From UBA11524 sp051883695 (lineage in GTDB: Bacteria > Bacillota > Clostridia > Christensenellales > Aristaeellaceae), in the NCBI GenBank assembly GCA_051883695.1, contig JBJEUF010000154.1:1-6974 (forward strand): a stretch of 6,974 bases of DNA, given 5' to 3'. Both the position numbers and the translations under genes were made by a program. The notes below the pieces were generated by a model, which was not told the origin of the DNA, made no database searches, and was given only the letters and a program-made list of their open reading frames with translations. Shown piece by piece: positions 1 through 5,784 of this stretch; position 1 is the stretch's first letter, and each line of letters starts with the position of its first letter.

Positions 1-7
1 CAGAACG

Positions 8-32
8 AAAAAATCGCTGCGCTCGGTGCAAC
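8..32 (-). terminator. Weak intrinsic terminator candidate after the pyrophosphatase-GNAT gene
   Basis: Read on the minus strand, GTTGC (32-28) pairs with GCAGC (20-16) through one G-U wobble around a 7-nt loop. A two-base gap and a run of six T (13-8) follow. An A-run just upstream (38-34) could pair with the T-run and lengthen the stem. On the plus strand the wobble becomes an A-C mismatch, so the minus orientation fits better. It lies about 95 nt past the stop codon of the 127-921 gene. The stem is short, so this is a candidate only. Confidence 0.42.
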
Positions 33-93
33 ATTTTTAACGAGAATTAGTATGAGGCCTGTCATTCGCCGGTATCCTGATCCATTCGCCATA

Positions 94-112
94 CAGCAGG
101 CATTCCCTGCTG
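94..112. other. 7-bp stem-loop just downstream of the fusion gene
   Basis: CAGCAGG (94-100) and CCTGCTG (106-112) form a perfect 7-bp stem with a 5-nt loop, 15 nt beyond the stop codon at 127. No T-tract follows on either strand, so it is not a standard intrinsic terminator. It may protect the mRNA 3' end or be chance. Confidence 0.35.
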
Positions 113-126
113 CCATCACGGAGCCT

Positions 127-921
127 TCACCCGACGTCTGACCTGCCAATGTCCAGATACATTGCCTCGTCGCTGGCGGCATATCCCATGCGTTCGTAGA
201 GCCTGCGGCCCTCCTCCGTTGCATCCAGGGTGATCTCCGTCACGCCGCGCTCCGCCGCCTCCCGGTGCAGCACCGTCAGCAGCCGCCTCGCCAGGCCCCG
301 GCGGCGGTAGGCCCGGTCGGTATAGACGTTCATCAGATGCGCGCGCATCCCTGTGGGATGCCCGGGCGTCGGGATGCAGTGCCTGTAGCACAGCGTGGCA
401 CAGGCCACGGGCGTTTCGCCGTCCATCATCAGGAGCGTGGTCTGCTCCGCCGTGCGGAGGAATTGACGCGTCGCCGCCACGAATTCTGCCGGGAACACAT
501 GCGTCTGCGGCAGATGGCACACCTCCCGCAGGCAGGCCATGCGAATCGCCAGCGCCGCCTCCTCCATCTCTGCGTTCGCCCGGCGGATCACCAGCGGCGC
601 ATCCCGCAGCACGCAGCGGGCATCGAAATACTGCTCCTGAAAGCGCACCTGCGCCATGATCTCCTCCGCCGTGAAGTCCATGCCCTCCGGCGCGAGCACC
701 CACTTGTCCTCGATGTCATCCCGGCGGCGGATCACCGCGATCAATTCCCCCGTGAACGTCGTCAGCGGCTCCGTCACGCCCAGCACATACACATCCTGCG
801 CGTCGCCATCCGCGGCGATCACCCCGGGCACAAAGCCATAGTTCACCGGGTAGTACAGATCCGGGTACTTCGGATGGAAGGAACCCATCGGCCGGTCAAT
901 CACAGCGGTATAGCGGGACAT
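127..921 (-). CDS. Fusion protein: pyrophosphatase-like domain plus GNAT N-acetyltransferase
   Basis: This 264-aa protein has two domains. Residues 1-105 resemble a shortened family-I inorganic pyrophosphatase: YPVNYGF (24-30) matches the family's YPANYGF segment, and ADGDAQDVYVLG (37-48) keeps the metal-binding aspartates D38, D40 and D43. DDIEDK (68-73) matches the acidic/lysine loop. The segment that usually lies between the first strand and YPxNYG, carrying catalytic Lys, Glu and Arg, seems about 20 residues too short, and the C-terminal Tyr-Lys pair reads YF (99-100). PPi hydrolysis is therefore doubtful. Residues 108-258 are a GNAT acetyltransferase with the acetyl-CoA loop RRRGLA (206-211) and the typical C-terminal GRRLYERMGY (238-247); the acceptor is unknown. 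The ATG at 921 is chosen because AGGAGG (933-928) sits 6 nt upstream. An in-frame GTG at 936 would place that site inside the gene. It is monocistronic, with its own strong promoter. The domain calls are firm; the joint role is not known. Confidence 0.88.
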   Translation of the reverse strand: MSRYTAVIDRPMGSFHPKYPDLYYPVNYGFVPGVIAADGDAQDVYVLGVTEPLTTFTGELIAVIRRRDDIEDKWVLAPEGMDFTAEEIMAQVRFQEQYFDARCVLRDAPLVIRRANAEMEEAALAIRMACLREVCHLPQTHVFPAEFVAATRQFLRTAEQTTLLMMDGETPVACATLCYRHCIPTPGHPTGMRAHLMNVYTDRAYRRRGLARRLLTVLHREAAERGVTEITLDATEEGRRLYERMGYAASDEAMYLDIGRSDVG

Positions 922-1000
922 GGTGCGCCTCCTCACTGTCCTGGTGATGGCTTGTTACCAACCATCCTATCCAATGAAAATGAAATCCGTATGTATTCCC

Positions 1001-1029
1001 ATTATAAGAGGGGGATGCCTCCTTGTCAA
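1001..1029 (-). promoter_or_regulatory. Consensus sigma-A promoter of the pyrophosphatase-GNAT gene
   Basis: The minus strand reads TTGACA (1029-1024), a 17-bp spacer, then TATAAT (1006-1001). Both hexamers and the spacer match the sigma-70/sigma-A consensus exactly. Initiation should fall near 994, leaving a leader of roughly 70-75 nt before the ATG at 921. Such a strong core promoter for a probable accessory enzyme suggests control by a repressor. Confidence 0.87.
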
Positions 1030-1045
1030 CCTGCGGATATCCCCC
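1010..1045. promoter_or_regulatory. Inverted repeat centred on the -35 box, candidate operator
   Basis: GGGGGAT (1010-1016) and ATCCCCC (1039-1045) are perfect 7-bp inverted arms separated by 22 bp. The midpoint (1027.5) almost coincides with the centre of the -35 hexamer (1024-1029). A dimeric repressor bound here would block RNA polymerase. No regulator family is recognised from the motif, and chance symmetry in GC-rich sequence is possible. Confidence 0.35.
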
Positions 1046-1077
1046 CTTTGTCACCTGGTCAGTCTTTTCATGCAACG

Positions 1078-1124
1078 AAAAAGCAGCCATGTACCTGAAG
1101 GTCTGCCCTTCAGGCCATAGCTGC
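1078..1124 (-). terminator. Strong intrinsic terminator of the ABC exporter operon
   Basis: On the minus strand a long hairpin forms. Outer arms GCAGCTATG (1124-1116) and CATGGCTGC (1091-1083) pair with one G-U wobble. A small 1x2 internal loop separates them from the perfect inner stem CCTGAAGG/CCTTCAGG (1114-1107 with 1101-1094), closed by a 5-nt loop. Five T (1082-1078) follow at once. It starts about 40 nt past the permease stop codon and separates this operon from the promoter of the next gene. Confidence 0.9.
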
Positions 1125-1165
1125 CTGCATGGATTGTATTCCGTATTTCTTCCTCTCCGGGCGGA

Positions 1166-2755
1166 TTACAGGGTGCTGAAGATCCTTGCGCCCCGGGTTT
1201 GCAGCCAGCGAAGCAGCAGGCAGAAACCGGCGAGGAGCAGGACGGAGACGAGCATCAGGAACACGGCGGGGCTGAAAACGCTCCTGAGCAGGAAGTACAG
1301 CCCGGCGAATGCCGCGATGATGATCCAGCCGCCAAAGAGCGCCAGCGTGACACTCATGCTCTGCTTGATGGGGACAATCTCGCTCGTCCAGTTGAGCAGC
1401 GGCATTTTCAGGTTGATGGTCAGCCCCAGCGCAGCCATGAACAGGATGAACAGCACGACGACGATGGGCAGCAGGATGGCGGAGAGCAGCTCCAGATGGA
1501 GGAGCCATTCGACAGCCACGATCAGCGGGATAGCCGGAATCACCGTCAGCAGTATCTGGAGCTTCATCTTCGCAGCCAGCACCTGTCTGCCGGAGACGGG
1601 CAGGGACTGCACCAGCCAGAGGTTCCTGCCCTCCAGGGAGACGGAAGGCGCCGCGATGTCGTTGAAGGCGGCGAACAGGCAGATGGCACCGGCAGCCAGC
1701 AGCGGCAGGTATTCCCCGAGCATGGGCATAGCCAGAACACTCTGTACCTCATCAGCCTTCCAGACCAGCATCACCGCGGCGATGGGCATGAAGAGGATGC
1801 CCAGGCCGCAGTTCAGCATGTAGTTGGCGCTGCCCGTGAAGCGGCTGAGCTCCTTCTTCAGCAGTGCGGTGCTGACGGAGGTGACCTTTGCCGCCTGCTT
1901 CCGGTAGGCAGCCTTGGCAACACCGCGGTGGGTGGTCGTCAGCTTGAGGAAGCTGCGGGACAGCACCAGACAGACGATCGCGAACAGCGCGCCGATGATG
2001 CCGGTAAAGATCAGCATGGACAGGAGGTTGCCCTCCGCCGCCAGACCCATGTGATACAGCGGGTAAAGCGCGGATTTCATCGCGTCGCCCATGGCCTGCG
2101 CATTCGTGAGGATCAGCTGCAGCAGCTCGGAGGCTCGACCATAGATGTAGTAATAGCCTGCGATGAAGGCGATGGAAACGATGACGGTGGCAATGTTCTT
2201 GTGCTTCAGCCGTCCGGCAATCAGCGCCACAACCCATCCCAGAATGGCGGAAAGGGAGAGGATCAGCAGCGACAGAACGAGCGGAATCAGCAGCACGCAT
2301 ACGGCACCGCCCCAGGAGAAGGGCGCGGTCATGAACCAGACGATCTGCGCGGGAACGGTGACGATCAGCTCATACATCAGCCCGACGGCATACACGCCAA
2401 ACAGCCGCGCAGCCAGGATCCGCGAAACCGGAATGGGCATGGAGAGCAGCAGATCGTTGTCCTTGCTCTGGTAGAGCGAGGTATAGGTGCTGAACACGCT
2501 GCCAAAGACGCCAAAGAACAGGGAGAGGAGCCCCATCAGGCACCAGTACAGCCAGCCCAGCCCGAAGTCCAGCATCGGCTGGCACAATCCGGACGCCATC
2601 ATGAAGAACAGGCTGCCCATCATGACAAAGAGGAAAAGATACAGCACCACATATCCGACGATGCCTGCCGTGGAACGGAGCTTTCCGGTTTTCCTGTCCT
2701 TGTAGAGCCAGGAGAAAACCTCCATCAACTGCTTCCTGAACAGGGCCTTTGTCAT
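1166..2755 (-). CDS. ABC exporter permease, two fused six-helix halves
   Basis: This 529-aa protein is very hydrophobic, with about 12 predicted membrane helices (roughly 31-53, 66-90, 115-145, 150-180, 187-205, 243-266, 312-332, 346-366, 400-416, 425-447, 468-490 and 495-516). The start is cytoplasmic and basic, as in ABC-2-like exporter permeases of Firmicutes. Two related cytoplasmic segments, DLLLSMPIPVSRILAARL (101-118) and LWLVQSLPVSGRQVLAAKM (379-397), occupy equivalent places in each half and suggest an internal duplication; each may contact the ATPase. The ATG is preceded by GGAGGG (2767-2762) and overlaps the ATPase stop codon as ATGA, so the two proteins are translationally coupled and should assemble as one transporter. 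The substrate cannot be read from sequence; antimicrobial peptides, lipids or drugs are typical of the family. No periplasmic or solute-binding partner is present, which fits export. Confidence 0.9.
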   Translation of the reverse strand: MTKALFRKQLMEVFSWLYKDRKTGKLRSTAGIVGYVVLYLFLFVMMGSLFFMMASGLCQPMLDFGLGWLYWCLMGLLSLFFGVFGSVFSTYTSLYQSKDNDLLLSMPIPVSRILAARLFGVYAVGLMYELIVTVPAQIVWFMTAPFSWGGAVCVLLIPLVLSLLILSLSAILGWVVALIAGRLKHKNIATVIVSIAFIAGYYYIYGRASELLQLILTNAQAMGDAMKSALYPLYHMGLAAEGNLLSMLIFTGIIGALFAIVCLVLSRSFLKLTTTHRGVAKAAYRKQAAKVTSVSTALLKKELSRFTGSANYMLNCGLGILFMPIAAVMLVWKADEVQSVLAMPMLGEYLPLLAAGAICLFAAFNDIAAPSVSLEGRNLWLVQSLPVSGRQVLAAKMKLQILLTVIPAIPLIVAVEWLLHLELLSAILLPIVVVLFILFMAALGLTINLKMPLLNWTSEIVPIKQSMSVTLALFGGWIIIAAFAGLYFLLRSVFSPAVFLMLVSVLLLAGFCLLLRWLQTRGARIFSTL

Positions 2756-3462
2756 TGTTCTCCCTCCAGTTCAAGGAACACATCCTCCAAAGAGGTGTCG
2801 CCCTTCACTTCCTCCATGGTGCCGGAGCGGATCAGCCTGCCGCCCTTGATGATCGCCACCTTGTCGCACAGCTTTTCGGCGACCTCCAGCACGTGGGTGG
2901 AGAAGAAGATGGCGCTGCCGCCATCGCACATCTGCCGCATCATTTCCTTGAGCAGATGGGACGCCTTGGGATCCAGACCCACGAAGGGCTCGTCCATGAT
3001 GATCAGCTTTGGCTCATGGATGAGGGCGGAAATGATGGCGAGCTTCTGCTTCATGCCGTGGGAGTAGGCGGAGATCGGCTGGGCCAGATCGCCGGTCAGC
3101 TCGAAGGCGTCGGCATATCTGTGAATGCGTTCCTGCCGGTCTGCCGCGCTGACGCCGAAGATGTCCGCCACAAAGTTCAGGAACTGAATGCCGGTCATGA
3201 ATTCGTACAGGTCGGGGTTGTCGGGAATATAGGCGAGCTTGCTCTTGCACAGGAGCGGGTTCTGCCTCATCGACACGCCGTCCACCGTGATTTCGCCGCT
3301 GTCCTGCTGCAGGATGCCGCAGCAGGCCTTCAGCGTGGTCGTTTTGCCCGCGCCGTTGTGGCCGATGAAGCCGTAGATTTCGCCGGGCCGGATGTGCAGG
3401 GAAAGATCGTCAACGGCCTTCTTGTCGCCGTATACCTTGGTCAGGTGCTCGATTTTCAGCAT
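2752..3462 (-). CDS. ABC transporter ATP-binding protein
   Basis: This 236-aa ATPase powers the adjoining permease. Visible motifs are Walker A GHNGAGKTT (34-42), a Q-loop region AYIPDNPD (77-84) with Asp where Gln is usual, signature SHGMKQK (134-140), Walker B LIIMDEP (153-159), D-loop GLD (162-164) and switch His190 in STH. The pattern matches the single-domain exporter ATPases paired with ABC-2-type permeases. I chose the ATG at 3462 because AGGAGG (3477-3472) lies 9 nt upstream and the protein then begins MLKIEHLTKVYG, the usual start for the family. An ATG seven codons earlier at 3483 would place the ribosome-binding site inside the gene. The stop codon overlaps the permease start by 4 nt. 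Confidence 0.95.
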   Translation of the reverse strand: MLKIEHLTKVYGDKKAVDDLSLHIRPGEIYGFIGHNGAGKTTTLKACCGILQQDSGEITVDGVSMRQNPLLCKSKLAYIPDNPDLYEFMTGIQFLNFVADIFGVSAADRQERIHRYADAFELTGDLAQPISAYSHGMKQKLAIISALIHEPKLIIMDEPFVGLDPKASHLLKEMMRQMCDGGSAIFFSTHVLEVAEKLCDKVAIIKGGRLIRSGTMEEVKGDTSLEDVFLELEGEQ

Positions 3463-3504
3463 TTCAGGGTCCCTCCTGGTCATGATGGATCAGTTTGCAG
3501 GATG

Positions 3505-3513
3505 ATGATACCA
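3505..3513 (-). promoter_or_regulatory. Possible extended -10 promoter of the ABC operon
   Basis: The minus strand reads TGGTATCAT: a TATCAT -10 box (5 of 6) with the upstream TG of an extended -10 element. No good -35 lies 16-18 bp upstream. A CTGACA (3560-3555) further upstream has no matching -10 box at proper spacing. The leader would be about 35 nt. This is weak evidence. Confidence 0.33.
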
Positions 3514-3566
3514 GTCATTCTGCGCTCTGGATAGTCCGTATCTTTGTGGAATTGTGTCAGATTTTC

Positions 3567-3597
3567 AGGGGAACTCCGAATGATGCAGGAGTCCCCT
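3567..3597. other. Stem-loop between the zinc-ribbon gene and the ABC operon
   Basis: AGGGGAACTCC (3567-3577) pairs with GGAGTCCCCT (3588-3597), giving about 10 bp with one bulged base and a 10-nt loop. It lies 31 nt past the zinc-ribbon stop codon. Neither strand has a proper T-tract after it: the minus strand continues GAAAAT and the plus strand TTTCGC. It could be an inefficient terminator or an mRNA 3' stabiliser. Confidence 0.42.
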
Positions 3598-3610
3598 TTC
3601 GCTGCGCGGA

Positions 3611-3631
3611 TGATCCCGAGGTGCGGGATCA
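3611..3631. other. Perfect 8-bp hairpin overlapping the zinc-ribbon stop codon
   Basis: TGATCCCG (3611-3618) and CGGGATCA (3624-3631) are perfect inverted arms around a 5-nt loop. On the minus-strand mRNA the first arm begins with the TGA stop codon itself (3631-3629). No T-run follows. With the next hairpin (3567-3597) it may make up the 3' end of this short transcript. Confidence 0.45.
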
Positions 3632-3841
3632 GTTCCCCAGCAGGAAGTCCAGGATGTTCCAGCCATCGCTGCTCTGCGCCTTGTACAGCTCGGTATAGCC
3701 GCATTGCGCACAGCTGACGGTGATGAACTTCTTGTTCTGGATGTCGAAGATCTTGGCGAAGTTGCCGCCTGTGGCCTGAAACTGGTCGCTCTCATACCGG
3801 CCGCAGCCACACTTGGGACAGACAAACCGAATTTGTTCCAT
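3629..3841 (-). CDS. Small zinc-ribbon protein (DUF2082-like)
   Basis: This 70-aa protein has one zinc ribbon built from two Cys pairs, CPKC (8-11) and CAQC (44-47), with an extra C13. The segments QFQATGGNFAKIFDIQNKKF (20-39) and CGYTELYK (47-54) match the family of short Firmicute proteins annotated as zinc-ribbon nucleic-acid-binding proteins (DUF2082). That binding role is a family annotation without a defined process. The frame is open 52 codons further upstream, but the ATG at 3841 is right: GGGAGGT (3855-3849) lies 7 nt before it, homology begins there, and the promoter at 3887-3915 would put any earlier start upstream of the transcript. It appears monocistronic. Confidence 0.9.
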   Translation of the reverse strand: MEQIRFVCPKCGCGRYESDQFQATGGNFAKIFDIQNKKFITVSCAQCGYTELYKAQSSDGWNILDFLLGN

Positions 3842-3886
3842 TTCCGTTACCTCCCTCGGGCAATGCCCATTCTGTAGTACGCGGTC

Positions 3887-3915
3887 AGTATAGCATCCAT
3901 TCGCACCGTTGTCGA
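3887..3915 (-). promoter_or_regulatory. Sigma-A promoter of the zinc-ribbon gene
   Basis: The minus strand carries TCGACA (3915-3910, 5 of 6), a 17-bp spacer and TATACT (3892-3887, 5 of 6). A TG one base upstream of the -10 box makes it an extended -10. Transcription should begin near 3880, leaving a leader of about 40 nt before the ATG at 3841. Confidence 0.75.
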
Positions 3916-3964
3916 TGCTTCCTGCCCCAACCATACATTTCCGCGTCCAAAATGTCACAAGAAC

Positions 3965-3992
3965 GGCAGCCGCATTCCGCAGCCCTGCTGCC
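3965..3992 (-). terminator. Possible weak terminator at the end of the right-hand operon
   Basis: On the minus strand GGCAGC (3992-3987) pairs with GCTGCC (3970-3965) around a 16-nt GC-rich loop, followed by GTTCTTGT, only partly T-rich. It sits about 33 nt past the stop codon at 4026 and before the zinc-ribbon promoter, where a terminator would be expected. The stem is short and the loop large, so read-through is possible. Confidence 0.3.
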
Positions 3993-4025
3993 AGCAAGCC
4001 GCCATCTGATGCAGCGGTTCCCCGG

Positions 4026-4421
4026 TCAATCGGCGCTCCGGTTGATCCGGAAGGAAACGCTGCCCACCGCCCGTGTGCCCGATACGGACAGCAGATAGGT
4101 TCCGTCCTCCGGAATGGTCACGCGGAAGGTGCTCAAATCGGGATTGCGGCCTTCGTAGACCGGCTCCCGGTTTTCCTGTCCGATGGAGAGGATGAGCTCG
4201 CCGGATGTGCAGACGAGCGTCACATCAATGGTGTCGCCCGCCTGCAGCGCGTAAGGCTCCGCGAGCGTCGTGTTGAGCTGCGTCAGCTCCAGGGCGTAGA
4301 CGTCCGCCTCCGCCCTGCGGCTGAACCGGGAGCCGCCATCGTTCCAGGCTTTCGTCAGGATCAATCCGGTCAGTGCAAACGCCAGCACGGCGCAGAAGAT
4401 GAGAATCCGTTTCTTTGTCAT
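4026..4421 (-). CDS. Small membrane-anchored or secreted beta-rich protein of unknown function
   Basis: The product is 131 aa. Residues 1-4 are basic and 5-23 form one hydrophobic segment, either a signal peptide or a membrane anchor. The rest should be outside the membrane. From about residue 55 it looks like an all-beta sandwich with alternating strands: AGDTIDVTLVC (61-71), GELILSIG (74-81), TFRVTIPEDGTYLLSVSG (98-115) and GSVSFRI (120-126). The pattern recalls extracytoplasmic beta-sandwich modules with an IPEDGTY turn, but I cannot assign a family. The ATG at 4421 has AGGAGG (4434-4429) 7 nt upstream and overlaps the previous stop codon as ATGA. It is the last gene of the operon and may act with the other anchored protein encoded just before it. 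Confidence 0.83.
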   Translation of the reverse strand: MTKKRILIFCAVLAFALTGLILTKAWNDGGSRFSRRAEADVYALELTQLNTTLAEPYALQAGDTIDVTLVCTSGELILSIGQENREPVYEGRNPDLSTFRVTIPEDGTYLLSVSGTRAVGSVSFRINRSAD

Positions 4422-5059
4422 TTTGCTTCCTCCTGTCTGACCCACTGGGAAAAGGGCGTCAGATCCATCTGTACATAGTCTGCGGGATCGGTGGTGTAGG
4501 TCATGTCGACCATTTCACGATTCTGCAGCTTCAGGGTGGTGACGTAGGTCCAGTCGCATTCGCCCAGATTGGCAAAACGGATGCCGCCAGCGTAGTAATA
4601 GCGGTCATTCGCCGCAGCCTGGAATACCGGCATCGGCGTGCCGTCCTCCCGGAGCGTATACAGGGCAATGACGAGCTTTCCGTAAAGGCCGTCCTCCCTG
4701 CGGGAGCCGATGATCAGCTCCTCCGCGCCGTCCCCGTCCAGGTCGGTCACCGCGTAGCCGATGTCCTCCAGCGGGGCTTCAAAGAAGGCGTCCGCAACAA
4801 GCGGGTTCATCCCGGCAGCCATGACAGCCTCGGCATCCCAGCCGTCGTGCAGGACGGTGTAGTATTCGCCGATCACGGTGGCGTAGGCTTCCAGCACGGT
4901 GGGCGTATCCATGGGAGACGGCACGCCCGCAATCTGGCTGTCGTTCTTTGGTTCTCCGCCGGATTGGCAGATCAGGCATACCGCCAGCCCAAGGATCACA
5001 AGAAGCGCCGCCACCGCGACGGTTCTGACAATGCCTGATTGTGTTCTTTTCTCTGTCAT
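4418..5059 (-). CDS. Membrane-anchored protein with an EF-hand/FG-GAP-like DLDGDG loop
   Basis: This 213-aa protein has a short basic N-terminus, one hydrophobic segment (about 11-31) and an exported domain. C28 and C31 lie near the end of that segment, but neither has a convincing lipobox. The segment YAVTDLDGDGAEELIIG (102-118) is a Dx[DN]GDGxxE loop running into a hydrophobic strand. This arrangement is common in calcium-binding or FG-GAP-like repeats of Clostridia cell-surface proteins, but only one copy is present. The remainder matches no family I know. The ATG at 5059 has AGGAGG (5072-5067) 7 nt upstream and overlaps the hydrolase stop codon; an in-frame upstream ATG at 5146 lies within the hydrolase gene and is rejected. 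Its own stop codon overlaps the next start. Function is unknown; a surface or envelope role is inferred. Confidence 0.85.
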   Translation of the reverse strand: MTEKRTQSGIVRTVAVAALLVILGLAVCLICQSGGEPKNDSQIAGVPSPMDTPTVLEAYATVIGEYYTVLHDGWDAEAVMAAGMNPLVADAFFEAPLEDIGYAVTDLDGDGAEELIIGSRREDGLYGKLVIALYTLREDGTPMPVFQAAANDRYYYAGGIRFANLGECDWTYVTTLKLQNREMVDMTYTTDPADYVQMDLTPFSQWVRQEEAK

Positions 5060-5784
5060 GTCCGTTCCTCCTGTCCGTCTGATTGCCCGAGCCTTGCCCG
5101 AATCCAGCCCCGGAAGGCCGTCAGCTCCGCATTCGTGTGGAACCAATGGGCAGCGCCCTTCTGTATGGTCAGCTCACATCCAAAACGTTCCGCAAAGCCC
5201 TTCACATCCGCATAGGCGCACATTTCGTCATTTTCGCCGCGCAGGATGCAGGTCGGATGCGCCCAGCTGCGAATGGGATGAGCCTTTACATAGGCGTAGC
5301 AGGGATAGTACAGCGGCTCGATGCCGTTGTGGATTTCCCCCTTTTTCCGCAGCTCCTCCTCCGTAACACCGCAGCGGGCCATCAGGCCCTGAATGATATG
5401 CGCCATATCCGTCACGGGAGAGAGGAACCAGGCCTGCGCCACCTCCGCCTCCGCGAATGTGAGCAGCTCAAGGTACGCGCCCAGGCTGCAGCCGAAAAGG
5501 GAGACGGCTTTTGCCCTTTCCGCTGCATAATGATACATCATCCGCAGCTCACGCACGCACGCCTCCGGCATGAGCGGCTCCGGCTCGCAGACGCGTTCGC
5601 CGTGCTGCGGCAGGTCGAAGCTCAGCACCTGATAGCCCTGTGCGGTGGCTTCCTCAGCCAGAATCCAGATGCAGTCGTCGATCTTGGAGGAGCACTTGCC
5701 ATGGACGGCAAGGATGATACGCTCGCCCGGCGCTCCCCAGAGCATGGCGGGGATGCCGCCGATTCTGATTTTGTTGACGTTCAT
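5056..5784 (-). CDS. Alpha/beta hydrolase
   Basis: This 242-aa protein has the serine-hydrolase alpha/beta fold. The nucleophile is S100 in the elbow GCSLG (98-102). The likely oxyanion segment is AVHGK (26-30), the acid is D186 in LRGENDEMC (181-189), and the catalytic base is H213 in GAAHWFH (210-216). A short helical insert around 126-170 would form the lid. There is no signal peptide, so it is cytoplasmic. The family includes esterases, lipases, thioesterases and peptidases, and the substrate cannot be predicted. The ATG at 5784 overlaps the preceding stop codon (ATGA). An in-frame stop two codons upstream rules out an earlier start, and only a weak GGGGA precedes it, so translation probably depends on coupling to the DUF5131 gene. 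The stop codon overlaps the next gene's start. Confidence 0.92.
   Translation of the reverse strand: MNVNKIRIGGIPAMLWGAPGERIILAVHGKCSSKIDDCIWILAEEATAQGYQVLSFDLPQHGERVCEPEPLMPEACVRELRMMYHYAAERAKAVSLFGCSLGAYLELLTFAEAEVAQAWFLSPVTDMAHIIQGLMARCGVTEEELRKKGEIHNGIEPLYYPCYAYVKAHPIRSWAHPTCILRGENDEMCAYADVKGFAERFGCELTIQKGAAHWFHTNAELTAFRGWIRARLGQSDGQEERT

Noticed and set aside
1..116. Minus-strand frame starting at ATG 116 and open to the left edge
   Set aside because: It has no good ribosome-binding site and runs through the candidate terminator at 8-32. The composition does not look like a protein family.
1..141. Plus-strand frame open from the left edge to a stop at 139-141
   Set aside because: It could be the tail of a converging gene, but it overlaps the fusion gene's end and the terminator-like hairpin, and the 46 residues match nothing I recognise. 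It cannot be supported without the sequence to the left.
265..1098. 277-codon plus-strand frame covering the fusion gene
   Set aside because: It is a shadow of the pyrophosphatase-GNAT gene, with Arg/His-rich composition and no motif. It also runs through the real promoter region.
1199..3067. 622-codon open frame on the plus strand
   Set aside because: It is antisense to the permease and part of the ATPase. The translation is rich in H, Q, R, E and D with no domain, as expected opposite a hydrophobic GC-rich gene, and it has no ribosome-binding site.
80..3904. Shared 10-mer ATCCATTCGC at 80-89 and 3895-3904
   Set aside because: Matches of this length are expected by chance in 7 kb, and the flanking sequence differs.
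3842..3997. Longer N-terminus for the zinc-ribbon gene
   Set aside because: The extra 52 codons lie across its promoter and ribosome-binding site, and family similarity begins at the ATG at 3841.
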